Part shown: positions 48,981 through 57,386 of the stretch, piece after piece | Position numbering within the stretch: the first letter of the stretch is position 1 | Layout: every line of letters starts with the position of its first letter | Source of the DNA: Bog-756 sp963713625 | GTDB taxonomy: Bacteria > Actinomycetota > Acidimicrobiia > Acidimicrobiales > RAAP-2 | Direction: 5' to 3' | Length of the DNA stretch: 64,000 bases | Assembly: GCA_963713625.1 (NCBI GenBank) | Contig: CAVQMN010000004.1 | Coordinates: forward strand, 744,001 to 808,000 | Position numbers and translations under genes: made by a program | Notes under the pieces: model-generated | Told to the model about the DNA's origin: nothing | The model's input: the letters and a program-made list of their open reading frames with translations, nothing else | Database searches by the model: none

Positions 48981-50129
48981 TCAGCAACCCAACGCCCGGG
49001 CGATGACCAGATGCTGGATCTCGTTGGTGCCTTCACCGATCTCCAGCACCTTCGAGTCGCAGTAGAAGCGGGCGACCGGCGTCTCGAGCATGTAGCCCAG
49101 ACCGCCGTGGATCTGGACGGCTTCCGACGCGGCCCAGGTGGCCACCCGGCTGGCCTTCAGTTTGGCCATGGCCGCTTCCTTCTGGAAGGCCTGACCGGCG
49201 TCGCGGAGATAGGCGGCCCGGTAGGTGAGCCACCGCGCCGCCTCGAGCTCGGTGGCGATATCGGCCAGCTTGAACTGCACCGACTGGAACTTGGAGATGG
49301 GTTGTCCGAACTGCACCCGCTCCCGGGCATAGGCGGTGGCCAGGTCGAGCACGGCCTGGGTCAGGCTGAGCGACAGCGCGGCCACCGAGATGCGTCCGAC
49401 CTCGAGGGTGCGCAGAAACTGGCTGAGTCCCAGGTTGGGATCGCCGATGAGCTGGTCGTCGGGGACCCAGACATCGTCGAGATAGAGCTGTCGGGTGTCG
49501 AGGCCGCGCCAGCCGATGCCCCGCATCTTCGGGCCCATGGTGAATCCGTCGGTGTCCTTCTCCACCACAAAGCTCCCGAACCTCGGCTTGTCACCTTCGC
49601 TCGGCTCGACACGGGCCAGGAGCGTGACTCCGAACGACATGTCGGTCCCGGCGTTGGAGATGAAGGTCTTCGTGCCGTTGATCAGCCACCCGCCGTCATG
49701 GCGCTCGGCCCGGGTGCGGATGCTGCGGGCGTCGGATCCGGCATCGGGTTCGGTGAGCCCGAAGGCGCCGAGTACCCGACCCTCGGCCAGCGGTCGCAGC
49801 CAGCGCTCCCGCTGGGCGTCGTTGCCGAACAGGTAGAGGGGCAACGAGGCGATGGTCACATGGGCCTGCCAGGCTGCGGCCACCGACTGGTCGGCCAGGC
49901 CGATCTGCTCCATGGCGGCGACGAAGCCCACGGTGGACATGCCGATTCCACCCCACCGCTCCGGGACGAGCATGCCCAGCAGGCCGAGCCCCCCCATCTC
50001 GCGCAGCAGATCGGTGGGACAGCGCGCCTCGTCCCAGGCCAGGGGCGCACGAGGGGCGATCTCCTGCCGGGCGAACTGTCGGCAGAGGTCGACGAGGTCC
50101 CGCTCGGCTTCGTTGAGCGACAGGTCCAC
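48981..50129 (-). CDS. Acyl-CoA dehydrogenase
   Basis: 382 aa. 'LGAFGLTEPDAGSDARSIRTRA' and 'INGTKTFISNAGTDMSFGVTLLAR' (in part) FAD/substrate loops, 'YARERVQFGQPISKFQSVQFKLADI' (in part), and 'IHGGLGYMLETPVARFYCDSKVLEIGEGTNEIQHLVIARAL' (in part) with the C-terminal catalytic Glu region. All-alpha/beta/alpha ACAD fold. Last gene of a leftward three-gene unit (amidohydrolase, SDR, ACAD) starting at operator B. Introduces the alpha,beta double bond in an acyl-CoA intermediate. Confidence 0.93.
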   Translation of the reverse strand: MDLSLNEAERDLVDLCRQFARQEIAPRAPLAWDEARCPTDLLREMGGLGLLGMLVPERWGGIGMSTVGFVAAMEQIGLADQSVAAAWQAHVTIASLPLYLFGNDAQRERWLRPLAEGRVLGAFGLTEPDAGSDARSIRTRAERHDGGWLINGTKTFISNAGTDMSFGVTLLARVEPSEGDKPRFGSFVVEKDTDGFTMGPKMRGIGWRGLDTRQLYLDDVWVPDDQLIGDPNLGLSQFLRTLEVGRISVAALSLSLTQAVLDLATAYARERVQFGQPISKFQSVQFKLADIATELEAARWLTYRAAYLRDAGQAFQKEAAMAKLKASRVATWAASEAVQIHGGLGYMLETPVARFYCDSKVLEIGEGTNEIQHLVIARALGC

Positions 50130-50176
50130 AGTCGGCCTAGGCGGTCGTTTCGGGAAGGGCCGGTGACGCCGGGGAC

Positions 50177-51121
50177 TCAGGCACCGGGACCTCCGTCGCC
50201 CGGCTCGAGGTGGGCCATGAAGGCGGCGGACCAGCTCATGAGGTCGCTGGGGACGTCGTAGCCCCGCTCGTCGTTGATGGCCGCCCAGTTCCCGGCCACG
50301 TCCTCGATGGTGGGATGGGCATCGGGGTGGACATAGCCCGGCGTGGAGGCGATGAAGATACGGGCGAAGCGCCCGAAGCCGGCGGCGTAGATCTCGCCGC
50401 TGACCGGGCAGTCCTCATGGGCCAAGAATGCCACCATCGGCGCGGCCAGCTCGGGGGACATCGGCGCCGGATCCGAAGCTCCACTCGACCCGCCGTCAGC
50501 GGCGGGCCGGCCGGCCATACGGGTCAGGGCCCCGGGCGCGATGCAGTTGACCTTGATGCCGTGGTCGGCACCGGCCGTGGTCAGGCTGCGGGTGAGGCCG
50601 ATCACCGCACCCTTGGCCGCGGCGTACGAGAGATTGGCCGGCAGGCCGAACAGGCCCGAGGACGTGGTCATCACGATGCGCCCGTATCCCTGTTCGACCA
50701 GGTGTGGCCACGCCGCCCGGGCGGTGTTGAACGAACCGGTGACATGGACGGCGAGGTGGCTGCGGAGATTGTCCACGTCCGCGTCGGGGAAGCCGGCCCA
50801 TCGGATGATGCCGGCGTTGTTGACCAGGATGTCGACCCGCCCGAACTGCTCGATGGCGGTGGCGATGAGCGACTCGCCGCCCTCGGGGGCGGACACGTCG
50901 TTGCTGTCGGCGACGGCCACGCCCCCGGCCTCGACGATGGCCGTGGCCACCCGGGCGGCCACGTCGGCGTCCTCCCCTTTACCGCCCATCGACCCGCCCA
51001 GGTCGTTCACCACGACCCGGGCACCGCGTGAGGCCAGGAGTTGGGCATAGGCCCGCCCCAGCCCCCGGCCGGCACCGGTGACCACCGCCACCCGGCCCTC
51101 GAACATGAACTCGTCCGCCAC
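50177..51121 (-). CDS. SDR of the peroxisomal MFE-2 (3-hydroxyacyl-CoA dehydrogenase) type
   Basis: 314 aa from GTG 51121 (AGGAG 4-5 nt upstream; ATG 51106 is an alternative). 'VAVVTGAGRGLGRAYAQLLASRGARVVVNDLGGSMGGKGED' (in part): the 'NDLGG....G' loop is typical of HSD17B4/MFE-2-like (3R)-hydroxyacyl-CoA dehydrogenases, longer than ordinary SDRs. 'TTSSGLFGLPANLSYAAAKGA' holds Ser/Tyr/Lys. Sits between amidohydrolase and ACAD, so it could act on the beta-hydroxyacyl-CoA made after ACAD action. Confidence 0.9.
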   Translation of the reverse strand: MADEFMFEGRVAVVTGAGRGLGRAYAQLLASRGARVVVNDLGGSMGGKGEDADVAARVATAIVEAGGVAVADSNDVSAPEGGESLIATAIEQFGRVDILVNNAGIIRWAGFPDADVDNLRSHLAVHVTGSFNTARAAWPHLVEQGYGRIVMTTSSGLFGLPANLSYAAAKGAVIGLTRSLTTAGADHGIKVNCIAPGALTRMAGRPAADGGSSGASDPAPMSPELAAPMVAFLAHEDCPVSGEIYAAGFGRFARIFIASTPGYVHPDAHPTIEDVAGNWAAINDERGYDVPSDLMSWSAAFMAHLEPGDGGPGA

Positions 51122-51165
51122 CTGGCTCCTGCTCGCTTCCGCCGGTCGGGGGACGGTGGTCGGTC

Positions 51166-52425
51166 TCAGGCCGGGGCGGCCGAGGCGCTCAACGGCGCGT
51201 TGAATCCGAGGAGCCCGGCGAGGGTGCCGCCCACCATCGCCGCCTTCTCCTCGGCCGGTACGCCGGTGAACAGCTTGTCCATGAGCTCCCGGCTGCCGCG
51301 GAACGTGCCCTCGGCGTGGGGATAGTCGTTGCCCCACACGATGGTCGACAACCCCGTGATATGCCGGCAGGCCACGGCCACCGGGTCGTCCTGGAACGAC
51401 ACGTGGAACTGGCGCTTGACGTACTCGCTGGGCATCAGTGGGTAGGGCCACTTCTCGTTCAGTTTGAACAGCTGGGCCATGTTGGCCTGCTCGGTGGCCG
51501 GCCGGGTGTCGTCCCACACCCCCAGCCACCAGTCGGGGTCCTGGCCGATCCCGGTGATCCAGCACTTGTCCATGCTGCCCACCAGCGAGGCCAGCCAGTG
51601 GGCGTTGAACTCGATGAGCGCGAAATGGAGGTCGGGATAGCGCTCGGGCACACCTCCGCCGATGAGCTGGCAGATGACCTGCTGGGGGGCGATGGTGCTG
51701 TAGATGGCCTGGGTCACCATCCGCTTGGAGGCCGACTTCTCGGTCACCGGCTGGTTGACCTGGGCGGCGTTCTCCATGACCACCTTGAGGGTGACGGCTT
51801 CGGGATCATTGACCTTCACCCCGCCCGTCTGGGTGTGGATGAACACGTGGACCCCGTTGGCCTGGGCCGCGGCCCACACCGGATCGAACTCCCGCGAGTA
51901 GTAGGGCCGGGGCGGTGTGGCCGGCAACAGGATGGCCCGGAAGCCACTGGCCGCCACCCGCTCGATCTCGGCCACGGCGTCGTCGACATCGGTGAGCGGA
52001 ATGGGTGCGGTCGGGGCCAGCCGGGAGAAGTACGGCGCGAACCGTTCCACGATGTAGTCGTTGTACACGCGGGCGTGGGCCATGGACAGCTCGTGGTCGT
52101 CGGAGTAGAGGCCGAAGAGCGAGAGGTTCGGGTGCATGACCCCCACGTCGACGCCGTCGAAGTCGAGGTCCTCGATGATCGTCTCGGGATCGCCCTCGGG
52201 CATGCGGCCGCCCGTCTGGCGGTAGCGGGAGATCGTCCACCCCTCGAACCCGGGCGTGTGCAGGCGCCGGAAGACCCGGGCCCCGCCCTCGACCAACGGT
52301 TCGATCTCGAAGTCGTCCTCCCACACCCCGCGGGCCCGCAGACGCTTGGGCAGGCGGGTGGTGAACAGGTCGGTGGGCTCGAGAATATGCCCGTCGGCGG
52401 ATACGACAAGTTGCTTCGCTGCCAT
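51166..52425 (-). CDS. Amidohydrolase-2 family (metal-dependent hydrolase/decarboxylase)
   Basis: 419 aa from ATG 52425 (AGGAAGG upstream). 'VVSADGHILEPTDLF' replaces the DxHxH motif with DGHILEP, as in PF04909 enzymes; 'VHVFIHTQTGG', 'RYPDLHFALIEFNAHWLASLVGSMD' (in part) and 'TIVWGNDYPHAEGTF' give the other metal and catalytic residues. TIM-barrel hydrolases/decarboxylases of ring-cleavage pathways. First gene leftward from operator B. Confidence 0.88.
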   Translation of the reverse strand: MAAKQLVVSADGHILEPTDLFTTRLPKRLRARGVWEDDFEIEPLVEGGARVFRRLHTPGFEGWTISRYRQTGGRMPEGDPETIIEDLDFDGVDVGVMHPNLSLFGLYSDDHELSMAHARVYNDYIVERFAPYFSRLAPTAPIPLTDVDDAVAEIERVAASGFRAILLPATPPRPYYSREFDPVWAAAQANGVHVFIHTQTGGVKVNDPEAVTLKVVMENAAQVNQPVTEKSASKRMVTQAIYSTIAPQQVICQLIGGGVPERYPDLHFALIEFNAHWLASLVGSMDKCWITGIGQDPDWWLGVWDDTRPATEQANMAQLFKLNEKWPYPLMPSEYVKRQFHVSFQDDPVAVACRHITGLSTIVWGNDYPHAEGTFRGSRELMDKLFTGVPAEEKAAMVGGTLAGLLGFNAPLSASAAPA

Positions 52426-52499
52426 GGTTGTGCCTTCCTGCGCGGCGACGCAAGATCTCCCTGACCGGGCCGGTGCGCACGCGGTACCCTGCGCCCAGG

Positions 52500-52528
52500 A
52501 GTGTAGACCAACCGGTCGGTACAGGCAA
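52500..52528 (-). promoter_or_regulatory. Promoter of the amidohydrolase operon
   Basis: Minus strand TTGCCT (52528-52523), 17-bp spacer, TACACT (52505-52500), about 75 nt ahead of ATG 52425. The spacer contains operator B. Confidence 0.6.
52507..52520. promoter_or_regulatory. Operator B of the catabolic regulon
   Basis: ACCAACCGGTCGGT, 12 of 14 positions palindromic; with flanks it reads TGTACCGACCGGTTGGTCTA on the minus strand, the same core as operators A and C. Lies between the divergent amidohydrolase and cyclase genes. Confidence 0.68.
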
Positions 52529-52575
52529 CGCTGACAGCCGGTCGCGGAGTGCCGCGACCAGAAGGAGAAGGGACC

Positions 52576-53634
52576 GTGACCCAGCGGTGGAAGCAACGCC
52601 CACCCGGTTCGACGTGGGGGGACTGGGGCGAGGACGACGAGCTCGGCCGCATCAACCTGCTCACCCCGGAAAAGGTGCTCGAAGGGGTGCGCGAAGTGGA
52701 GGCCGGCATCAGCTTCTGCCTCAGCCTTCCCCTCGACTACCCGGGAGGGACGGCATTGAACCAGCGCCGGTACCCACCGACGCTGGCGCCGACCGAGGAC
52801 ATGAACGGTGCGCCGGCCACCTTCTACAACGTCCGCATGAGCGAGATGGAGGACTGGGGCAACCCCAAGTACGTGGACGTGTGGGCCGACGACGTGGTCA
52901 CCCTCTCACTGCAGTACTCGACACAATGGGACTCCCTGGCCCATGTCGGGGCCGAGTTCGACGCCGACGACGACGGTGTCGAAGAAGCGGTGTACTACAA
53001 CGGGTACCGGGCCGGTGTCGACCTGGTCGGACCGGCGGACGACGCCGCCGGTGACGGTGGAAGCCACCGGTGCTTCGCCCGCCATCTCGGCCTGGAGCAC
53101 ATGGCCTACCAGGGCGTGCAGGGTCGGGGCGTCCTCGTCGACCTGGCCCACCACCTCGGGCACGACTGGCGCGGTGTGGACCTGGCCACACTCCGGGAGA
53201 TCATGGACGCCGACCACGTCGTCGTCGAGCCCGGCGACATGCTGCTCCTGCACACGGGTTTCGCCACGGAGATCCTCAAGTGGAACCGCCAGCCCGACCC
53301 GGTCAAGATCCACACGCTGTGCACCTACCTCGATGCCCGGGACGAGGCCCTCCTGCAGTGGATCACCGAGTCGCAGATCTCCGCACTGGTGGCCGACAAC
53401 TATGCGGTCGAAGGCCTGCTCGGGCGGGACCGCGACGAGAGCCGGCACTCCTTTCTCCCCATCCACCACCTCTGCCTGTTCCGGCTCGGCGTGCCCCTGG
53501 GCGAGATGTGGTACCTCCACGAGCTGGCCTCGTGGCTCCGGGAGCACAACCGGAGCCGGTTCCTGCTCACCGCACCCCCACTGCGGATGCCCGGCATCGT
53601 GGGCTCCCCGCTCACGCCGGTGGCCACCGTCTGA
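52576..53634 (+). CDS. Cyclase/kynurenine-formamidase-like hydrolase (PF04199)
   Basis: 352 aa from GTG 52576 behind GAAGGAGAAGGG. 'VVTLSLQYSTQWDSLAHVGAEFD' aligns with the HxGTHxD metal motif of the cyclase family in variant form (QWDSLAH), typical of the longer actinobacterial branch; 'GRGVLVDLAHHLG', 'EPGDMLLLHTGFATEIL' and 'ALVADNYAVEGLLG' complete the pattern. Such enzymes hydrolyse lactones, formamides or ring esters. In this cluster it could open a lactone made by the Baeyer-Villiger-type enzyme at 53714. Confidence 0.85.
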   Translation: MTQRWKQRPPGSTWGDWGEDDELGRINLLTPEKVLEGVREVEAGISFCLSLPLDYPGGTALNQRRYPPTLAPTEDMNGAPATFYNVRMSEMEDWGNPKYVDVWADDVVTLSLQYSTQWDSLAHVGAEFDADDDGVEEAVYYNGYRAGVDLVGPADDAAGDGGSHRCFARHLGLEHMAYQGVQGRGVLVDLAHHLGHDWRGVDLATLREIMDADHVVVEPGDMLLLHTGFATEILKWNRQPDPVKIHTLCTYLDARDEALLQWITESQISALVADNYAVEGLLGRDRDESRHSFLPIHHLCLFRLGVPLGEMWYLHELASWLREHNRSRFLLTAPPLRMPGIVGSPLTPVATV

Positions 53635-53660
53635 CCGACCCCGGTTGCAGACCGACGGCT

Positions 53661-53683
53661 CGGGCCTTCGGACCCCCGGCCCG
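53661..53683. terminator. Shared hairpin between convergent cyclase and BVMO genes
   Basis: CGGGCC (53661-53666)/GGCCCG (53678-53683), 11-nt loop, in the 79-bp convergent gap. Could end either transcript. Confidence 0.4.
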
Positions 53684-53713
53684 TGCTCGCAGGGAACGCC
53701 CCGTCGCGGTCGC

Positions 53714-55381
53714 TCAGGCGTTGGCTTTGGCCGGCTTGGCCGGCTTGGCCGACCGCGAGAGCCTGAAGGCCTCGTAGTCGTTGTCCGAGACCCTTCTGAT
53801 CTCCTTGTGGAGCTTCGGCCGGCCGCCCGAGTTCAAGAGGTAGCGCCGAGGCTTCCCCGGGATGTTCGTTCCGAAGAAGTAGCTGCTCTCCCCGAAGGGG
53901 GAGTCGGCTGCGCCGACGTCGATCATCAGCGTCCACCGTTCTTCGGCGGCAGGGTTCACTTCGATGGTGTCATAGCCGTGGTCACGCAGGTACACGAGGG
54001 TGTCGGTGATGAAGTCGACCTGGTCGCCGTTGTACCGCGGGTTGTTGCCGGCCGCCGCGTGGGGTCCACCGGGGAAGAACAGGTTCGGAAAGCCGGTGCT
54101 CTGGACACCGAGGAAGGTCTTCGGTCCATCGGCCCAGTAGCGCTCGAGAGGGAGGCCGTGCCGCCCTCGGATCCCCAGACGGGTCAGCGCACCCGTGCCG
54201 AAGTCGAAGCCGGTACCCCACACCAGGATGTCGAAGGGCTGCTCGCCGGTGGTCGTCTCGATCCCGCCCCCGGTGATCCGCACGATGGGCGTCTGCCGGA
54301 GGTCGACGAGTGAGACGTTCGGGTTGTTGAAGACCTCGTAGTAGCCGGTCACGAAGGGCGGCCGTTTCTCGGCGTAGAGATGGTCCTTGGGAATCAGCCG
54401 TTCGGCGGTCCCGGGATCCCTGACGATGCTCCGGATCTTTTCGGCGATGAACTCACACCACAGGGCATTGGCGGCGTGATTCATGGTCAGGTCGGTGTAG
54501 TTGCTGGTCAACTTCGAGAATCCGGGGCTGTGCCACATCTTCTCGAAGAACGCCAACCGCTCACTGATCGAATCGTCGAAGGTCTGGCGGTCGTGCGCCG
54601 GGTGGAGGAATCCGGACGGCGAGGCGTTGAGCGTCTCGCACATGGATTCGAAGTCGGCCCTGAGCTGGGCCTGCTCCTCCGGTGTGATCGGCCCGTTGTT
54701 GAGAGGTGTGCACCAGTTGGCCGTGCGTTGGTAGACGGTCAGGGAGGCGACCTGGTCGGCGATGGCCGGTATCACCTGCACCCCGCTCGATCCGGTGCCG
54801 ATGACGGCGACGCGCTTCCCGGCGAAGTCGACCGGTGTCGCCGGCCACCTCCCCGTGTGGTGTGACTCACCCCGGAAGTCGTCGCGCCCGGGCACCTCGG
54901 GGAAGTACGGCACGGACAGGATGCCGGTCGCGGCCACCAGGAACCTCGTCCGGTACTCGGATCCCTCGCCGGTCACCACCGTCCATGTCCCCGACGCCTC
55001 CCCGTAGGCCGCCGAGGTGACCTTGGCCCCGAATCGCATGTGGCGCCGCAGATCGAAGCGGTCCACCACGTGGTTGAGGTACCGCTCGATCTCCGGTTGC
55101 TGGGCGAAGTGCTCCTGCCACTCCCACTCCTCGAACAGCTCCTTCGAGAACAGGTAGGCATAGGTGTAGCTCTCCGAGTCGAACCGGGCCCCGGGGTAGC
55201 GGTTCCAGTACCAGGTGCCCCCCACCCCCTCGCCGGCCTCGAGCAGCAGGGCGGAGAATCCGGCCTGGAGGGCGCGGTAGAGCTGGTAGATGCCGGTGAC
55301 GCCCGCTCCGATGACCAGGACGTCGATGTCCGGAGGGGGCTGAGCCGGACTCCGGTCCTGTGGGGGTTCGGGAGATGTCAT
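53714..55381 (-). CDS. Baeyer-Villiger-type flavin monooxygenase
   Basis: 555 aa. FAD fold 'VLVIGAGVTGIYQLYRALQ', 'GVGGTWYWNRYPGARFDSESYTY' (in part), the BVMO fingerprint FRGESHHTGRWP (FxGxxxHxxxW), and NADPH fold 'VAVIGTGSSGVQVIPAIA'. Length and motif set match cyclohexanone/steroid-type class B BVMOs. It inserts oxygen beside a ketone to give an ester or lactone. Single gene leftward from operator C with a leader of about 95 nt. Confidence 0.92.
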   Translation of the reverse strand: MTSPEPPQDRSPAQPPPDIDVLVIGAGVTGIYQLYRALQAGFSALLLEAGEGVGGTWYWNRYPGARFDSESYTYAYLFSKELFEEWEWQEHFAQQPEIERYLNHVVDRFDLRRHMRFGAKVTSAAYGEASGTWTVVTGEGSEYRTRFLVAATGILSVPYFPEVPGRDDFRGESHHTGRWPATPVDFAGKRVAVIGTGSSGVQVIPAIADQVASLTVYQRTANWCTPLNNGPITPEEQAQLRADFESMCETLNASPSGFLHPAHDRQTFDDSISERLAFFEKMWHSPGFSKLTSNYTDLTMNHAANALWCEFIAEKIRSIVRDPGTAERLIPKDHLYAEKRPPFVTGYYEVFNNPNVSLVDLRQTPIVRITGGGIETTTGEQPFDILVWGTGFDFGTGALTRLGIRGRHGLPLERYWADGPKTFLGVQSTGFPNLFFPGGPHAAAGNNPRYNGDQVDFITDTLVYLRDHGYDTIEVNPAAEERWTLMIDVGAADSPFGESSYFFGTNIPGKPRRYLLNSGGRPKLHKEIRRVSDNDYEAFRLSRSAKPAKPAKANA

Positions 55382-55479
55382 CGGCCTCCGCGGCGATCAG
55401 CCCGTCAGGGGGCGCATCCTGGCCGTATGGTGGCCACCAGCTGCACTTCATGCGCTCCCGGGGTGCCGGCCGAAAGTTG

Positions 55480-55498
55480 TACCGACCGGTCGACCGGT
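55480..55498. promoter_or_regulatory. Operator C of the catabolic regulon
   Basis: TACCGACCGGTCGACCGGT: contains the perfect 14-bp palindrome ACCGGTCGACCGGT (55485-55498) overlapping the TACCGACCGGTCG core shared with A and B. TATACA (55502-55507) follows toward the Rieske gene and TACAAC (55481-55476) toward the BVMO gene, the same layout as in A. Confidence 0.7.
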
Positions 55499-55543
55499 GA
55501 GTATACACTTTGCCAAACGCACTCAGGAGGGAAAGGGGTCGGC

Positions 55544-56908
55544 GTGGCGATCGTGGATCGGAGGTGGTCGGCACTCCCGGTGCCCTACGCCATGGAGTTC
55601 CCCGACCGGGCCCGCAAGGAGCGCTACTTCGACCCGGACTTCTACCAGATGGAGGCCGAGCTGCTCTGGCCACGGGTGTGGCAGATGGCCTGCCGGCTCG
55701 AGGAGATTCCGGAACCGGACGATTTCGTCGTGTACGAGTTCCTCGATCAGTCCGTCGTGGTGGTGCGCACCGACGACCTCGGTGTACGCGCCTTCCAGAA
55801 CACCTGCCGTCACCGTGGCGTGAAGATCGCCGAGGGCCGGGGGACGTGCGAGAGCGGGTTCATCTGTCCCTTCCACGGGTGGTGCTACGGCCCCGACGGG
55901 ACGAACACCTTCGTCACCCAGTCCAAGACGTTCGCCGCCCACAACCTCCAGCCCGGAGAGCTCGACCTCACCCCGGTGCGGAGTGAGGTCTGGGGTGGGT
56001 GCGCGTGGATCAACCTCGACCGCGACGCCCCGCCGCTGCGCCAGTGCATCGAGCCCTTCGCCACCATCCTCGACGCCTGGCATGTCGAGGCGCTCCGAAC
56101 CGAGTGGTGGTACGCCTGCCGTCTCCCGGTGAACTGGAAGCTGGCCGAAGAGGCGTTCATGGAGCAGTACCACGTGGTGGAGGCCCACCCCCAGCTGGTC
56201 ATCCCCGGGAGGTACCCGCCGCGCCGGGGTGAGGCGTTCGACCCCCGTTCCTTCGTCGAGGCGGAGATCCACTATCTGCGCACGATGAGCGAGGGCATGG
56301 CCGGCATGGTGCACGCCAACGACGTCCGGGTGGCCGAGGGCCTCCGTGACATCGAGCTGCCGGCCGACCCGGTGCTGGCCGTGTCTGCGTGGAACCGGGC
56401 GCTCAACGACGCGGTCGTGCGCAGGCACCGCCAGGTGGGGTCTGACATCCCCGACCTCAACGATCTCGAGGACAGAGGGCTCAACCAGCCCATGGGCTAC
56501 TGCTTCCCGCACTACTTCGTCCTGCCCATGTACAGCAGTGCCTCGTCCTACCGCTTCCGCCCGCTGGGCCCGGAGGAGACCCTGATGGAGATCTGGTCGC
56601 TCACCCGGTTTCCCGAGGGTGACGAGCCGGGGAAGCCCATCCCACCGGAGCCGTGGGAGTCCGACGACCCGCGGTGGCCGCCCATCCCGGCCCAGGACTT
56701 CTCGAACCTGCCCCGGCAGCAGAAGGGCCTGCACGCCAGGGGCTTCGAGTACATGCGACTCTCCGAACGGGCCGAGGGAGGCATCTCGAACTTCGAGCGC
56801 ACCGTCGACGGGTTCCTCGCCGGCGTCCCCTACGAGCGGTTGCTCCCGGCCCTGCAGTCGGTCAACGTGAACCCTCTCGAGAGCCCCGTCGCCGACATCG
56901 AGTTCTGA
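55544..56908 (+). CDS. Rieske non-heme iron oxygenase, alpha subunit
   Basis: 454 aa from GTG 55544. Rieske centre 'CRHRGVKIAEG' ... 'CPFHGWCYG' (CxH...CxxH) at about 90-120; mononuclear iron site 'NWKLAEEAFMEQYHVVEAHPQL' with two His about 210 and a later acidic ligand. Subunit length of 454 is typical of aromatic-ring or terpenoid/steroid hydroxylating oxygenases. No reductase or ferredoxin gene is nearby; electrons must come from elsewhere. Followed by an NTF2-fold protein that could serve as a beta-subunit equivalent. Confidence 0.93.
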   Translation: MAIVDRRWSALPVPYAMEFPDRARKERYFDPDFYQMEAELLWPRVWQMACRLEEIPEPDDFVVYEFLDQSVVVVRTDDLGVRAFQNTCRHRGVKIAEGRGTCESGFICPFHGWCYGPDGTNTFVTQSKTFAAHNLQPGELDLTPVRSEVWGGCAWINLDRDAPPLRQCIEPFATILDAWHVEALRTEWWYACRLPVNWKLAEEAFMEQYHVVEAHPQLVIPGRYPPRRGEAFDPRSFVEAEIHYLRTMSEGMAGMVHANDVRVAEGLRDIELPADPVLAVSAWNRALNDAVVRRHRQVGSDIPDLNDLEDRGLNQPMGYCFPHYFVLPMYSSASSYRFRPLGPEETLMEIWSLTRFPEGDEPGKPIPPEPWESDDPRWPPIPAQDFSNLPRQQKGLHARGFEYMRLSERAEGGISNFERTVDGFLAGVPYERLLPALQSVNVNPLESPVADIEF

Positions 56909-56957
56909 AGACCGTGATCGTGAACGAAGCGGTCCCATCGCCCCGGAGGCCGGCACC

Positions 56958-57386
56958 ATGACCACGAAGATGCCGTACGCAGAGGTGGTCGAAGGCGTCC
57001 GGGCCACCATTGCCGAGTACACCCATGCCCTGGACGACGGCCGCACCGACGACGTCGTCGCCACCTACTGTCCCGACGGTGCCTGCGAGATCCCCGGCAT
57101 GGGCACCCATGAAGGGCGCCAGGCCCTCCACGAGGCCTACTCGAAGTGGGAGCCGAAGCGCCCCCAGCGGCATCTCGTCCTCAACACCCTCGTGCTCCAG
57201 GCGGGCGACCACGAGGCCACTGCGGTCAGCGATGTGGTCTTCATCCTGCTGGGCCGGGACGGTTGGGCCATCCAGCTGGTGGGCCGATACCACGACGTCC
57301 TCCACTACGACGACGGCCGGTGGCGGTTCCACCGTCGTGCCGCCACATTCGTGACGGAGCCGTCCCCACGAAAGGGAACGCCATGA
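56958..57386 (+). CDS. NTF2-fold/SnoaL-like protein, possible oxygenase beta-type subunit
   Basis: 142 aa: 'IAEYTHALDDGRTDDVVATYCPDGACEIPGMGTHEGRQALHEAY' (in part) then 'RHLVLNTLVLQ' and 'GRYHDVLHYDDGRWRFHRRAATF' strands. Ring-hydroxylating dioxygenase beta subunits share the NTF2 fold, and this gene lies 49 bp after the Rieske alpha gene, so a subunit role is possible. Equally it may be an isomerase or dehydratase. Its stop is overlapped by the P450 ATG (57383). Confidence 0.8.
   Translation: MTTKMPYAEVVEGVRATIAEYTHALDDGRTDDVVATYCPDGACEIPGMGTHEGRQALHEAYSKWEPKRPQRHLVLNTLVLQAGDHEATAVSDVVFILLGRDGWAIQLVGRYHDVLHYDDGRWRFHRRAATFVTEPSPRKGTP

Noticed and set aside
56958..57386. Certain Rieske dioxygenase beta subunit
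   Set aside because: The NTF2 fold and position fit, but it lacks residues that would separate it from ordinary SnoaL-like proteins, so I kept the neutral name.
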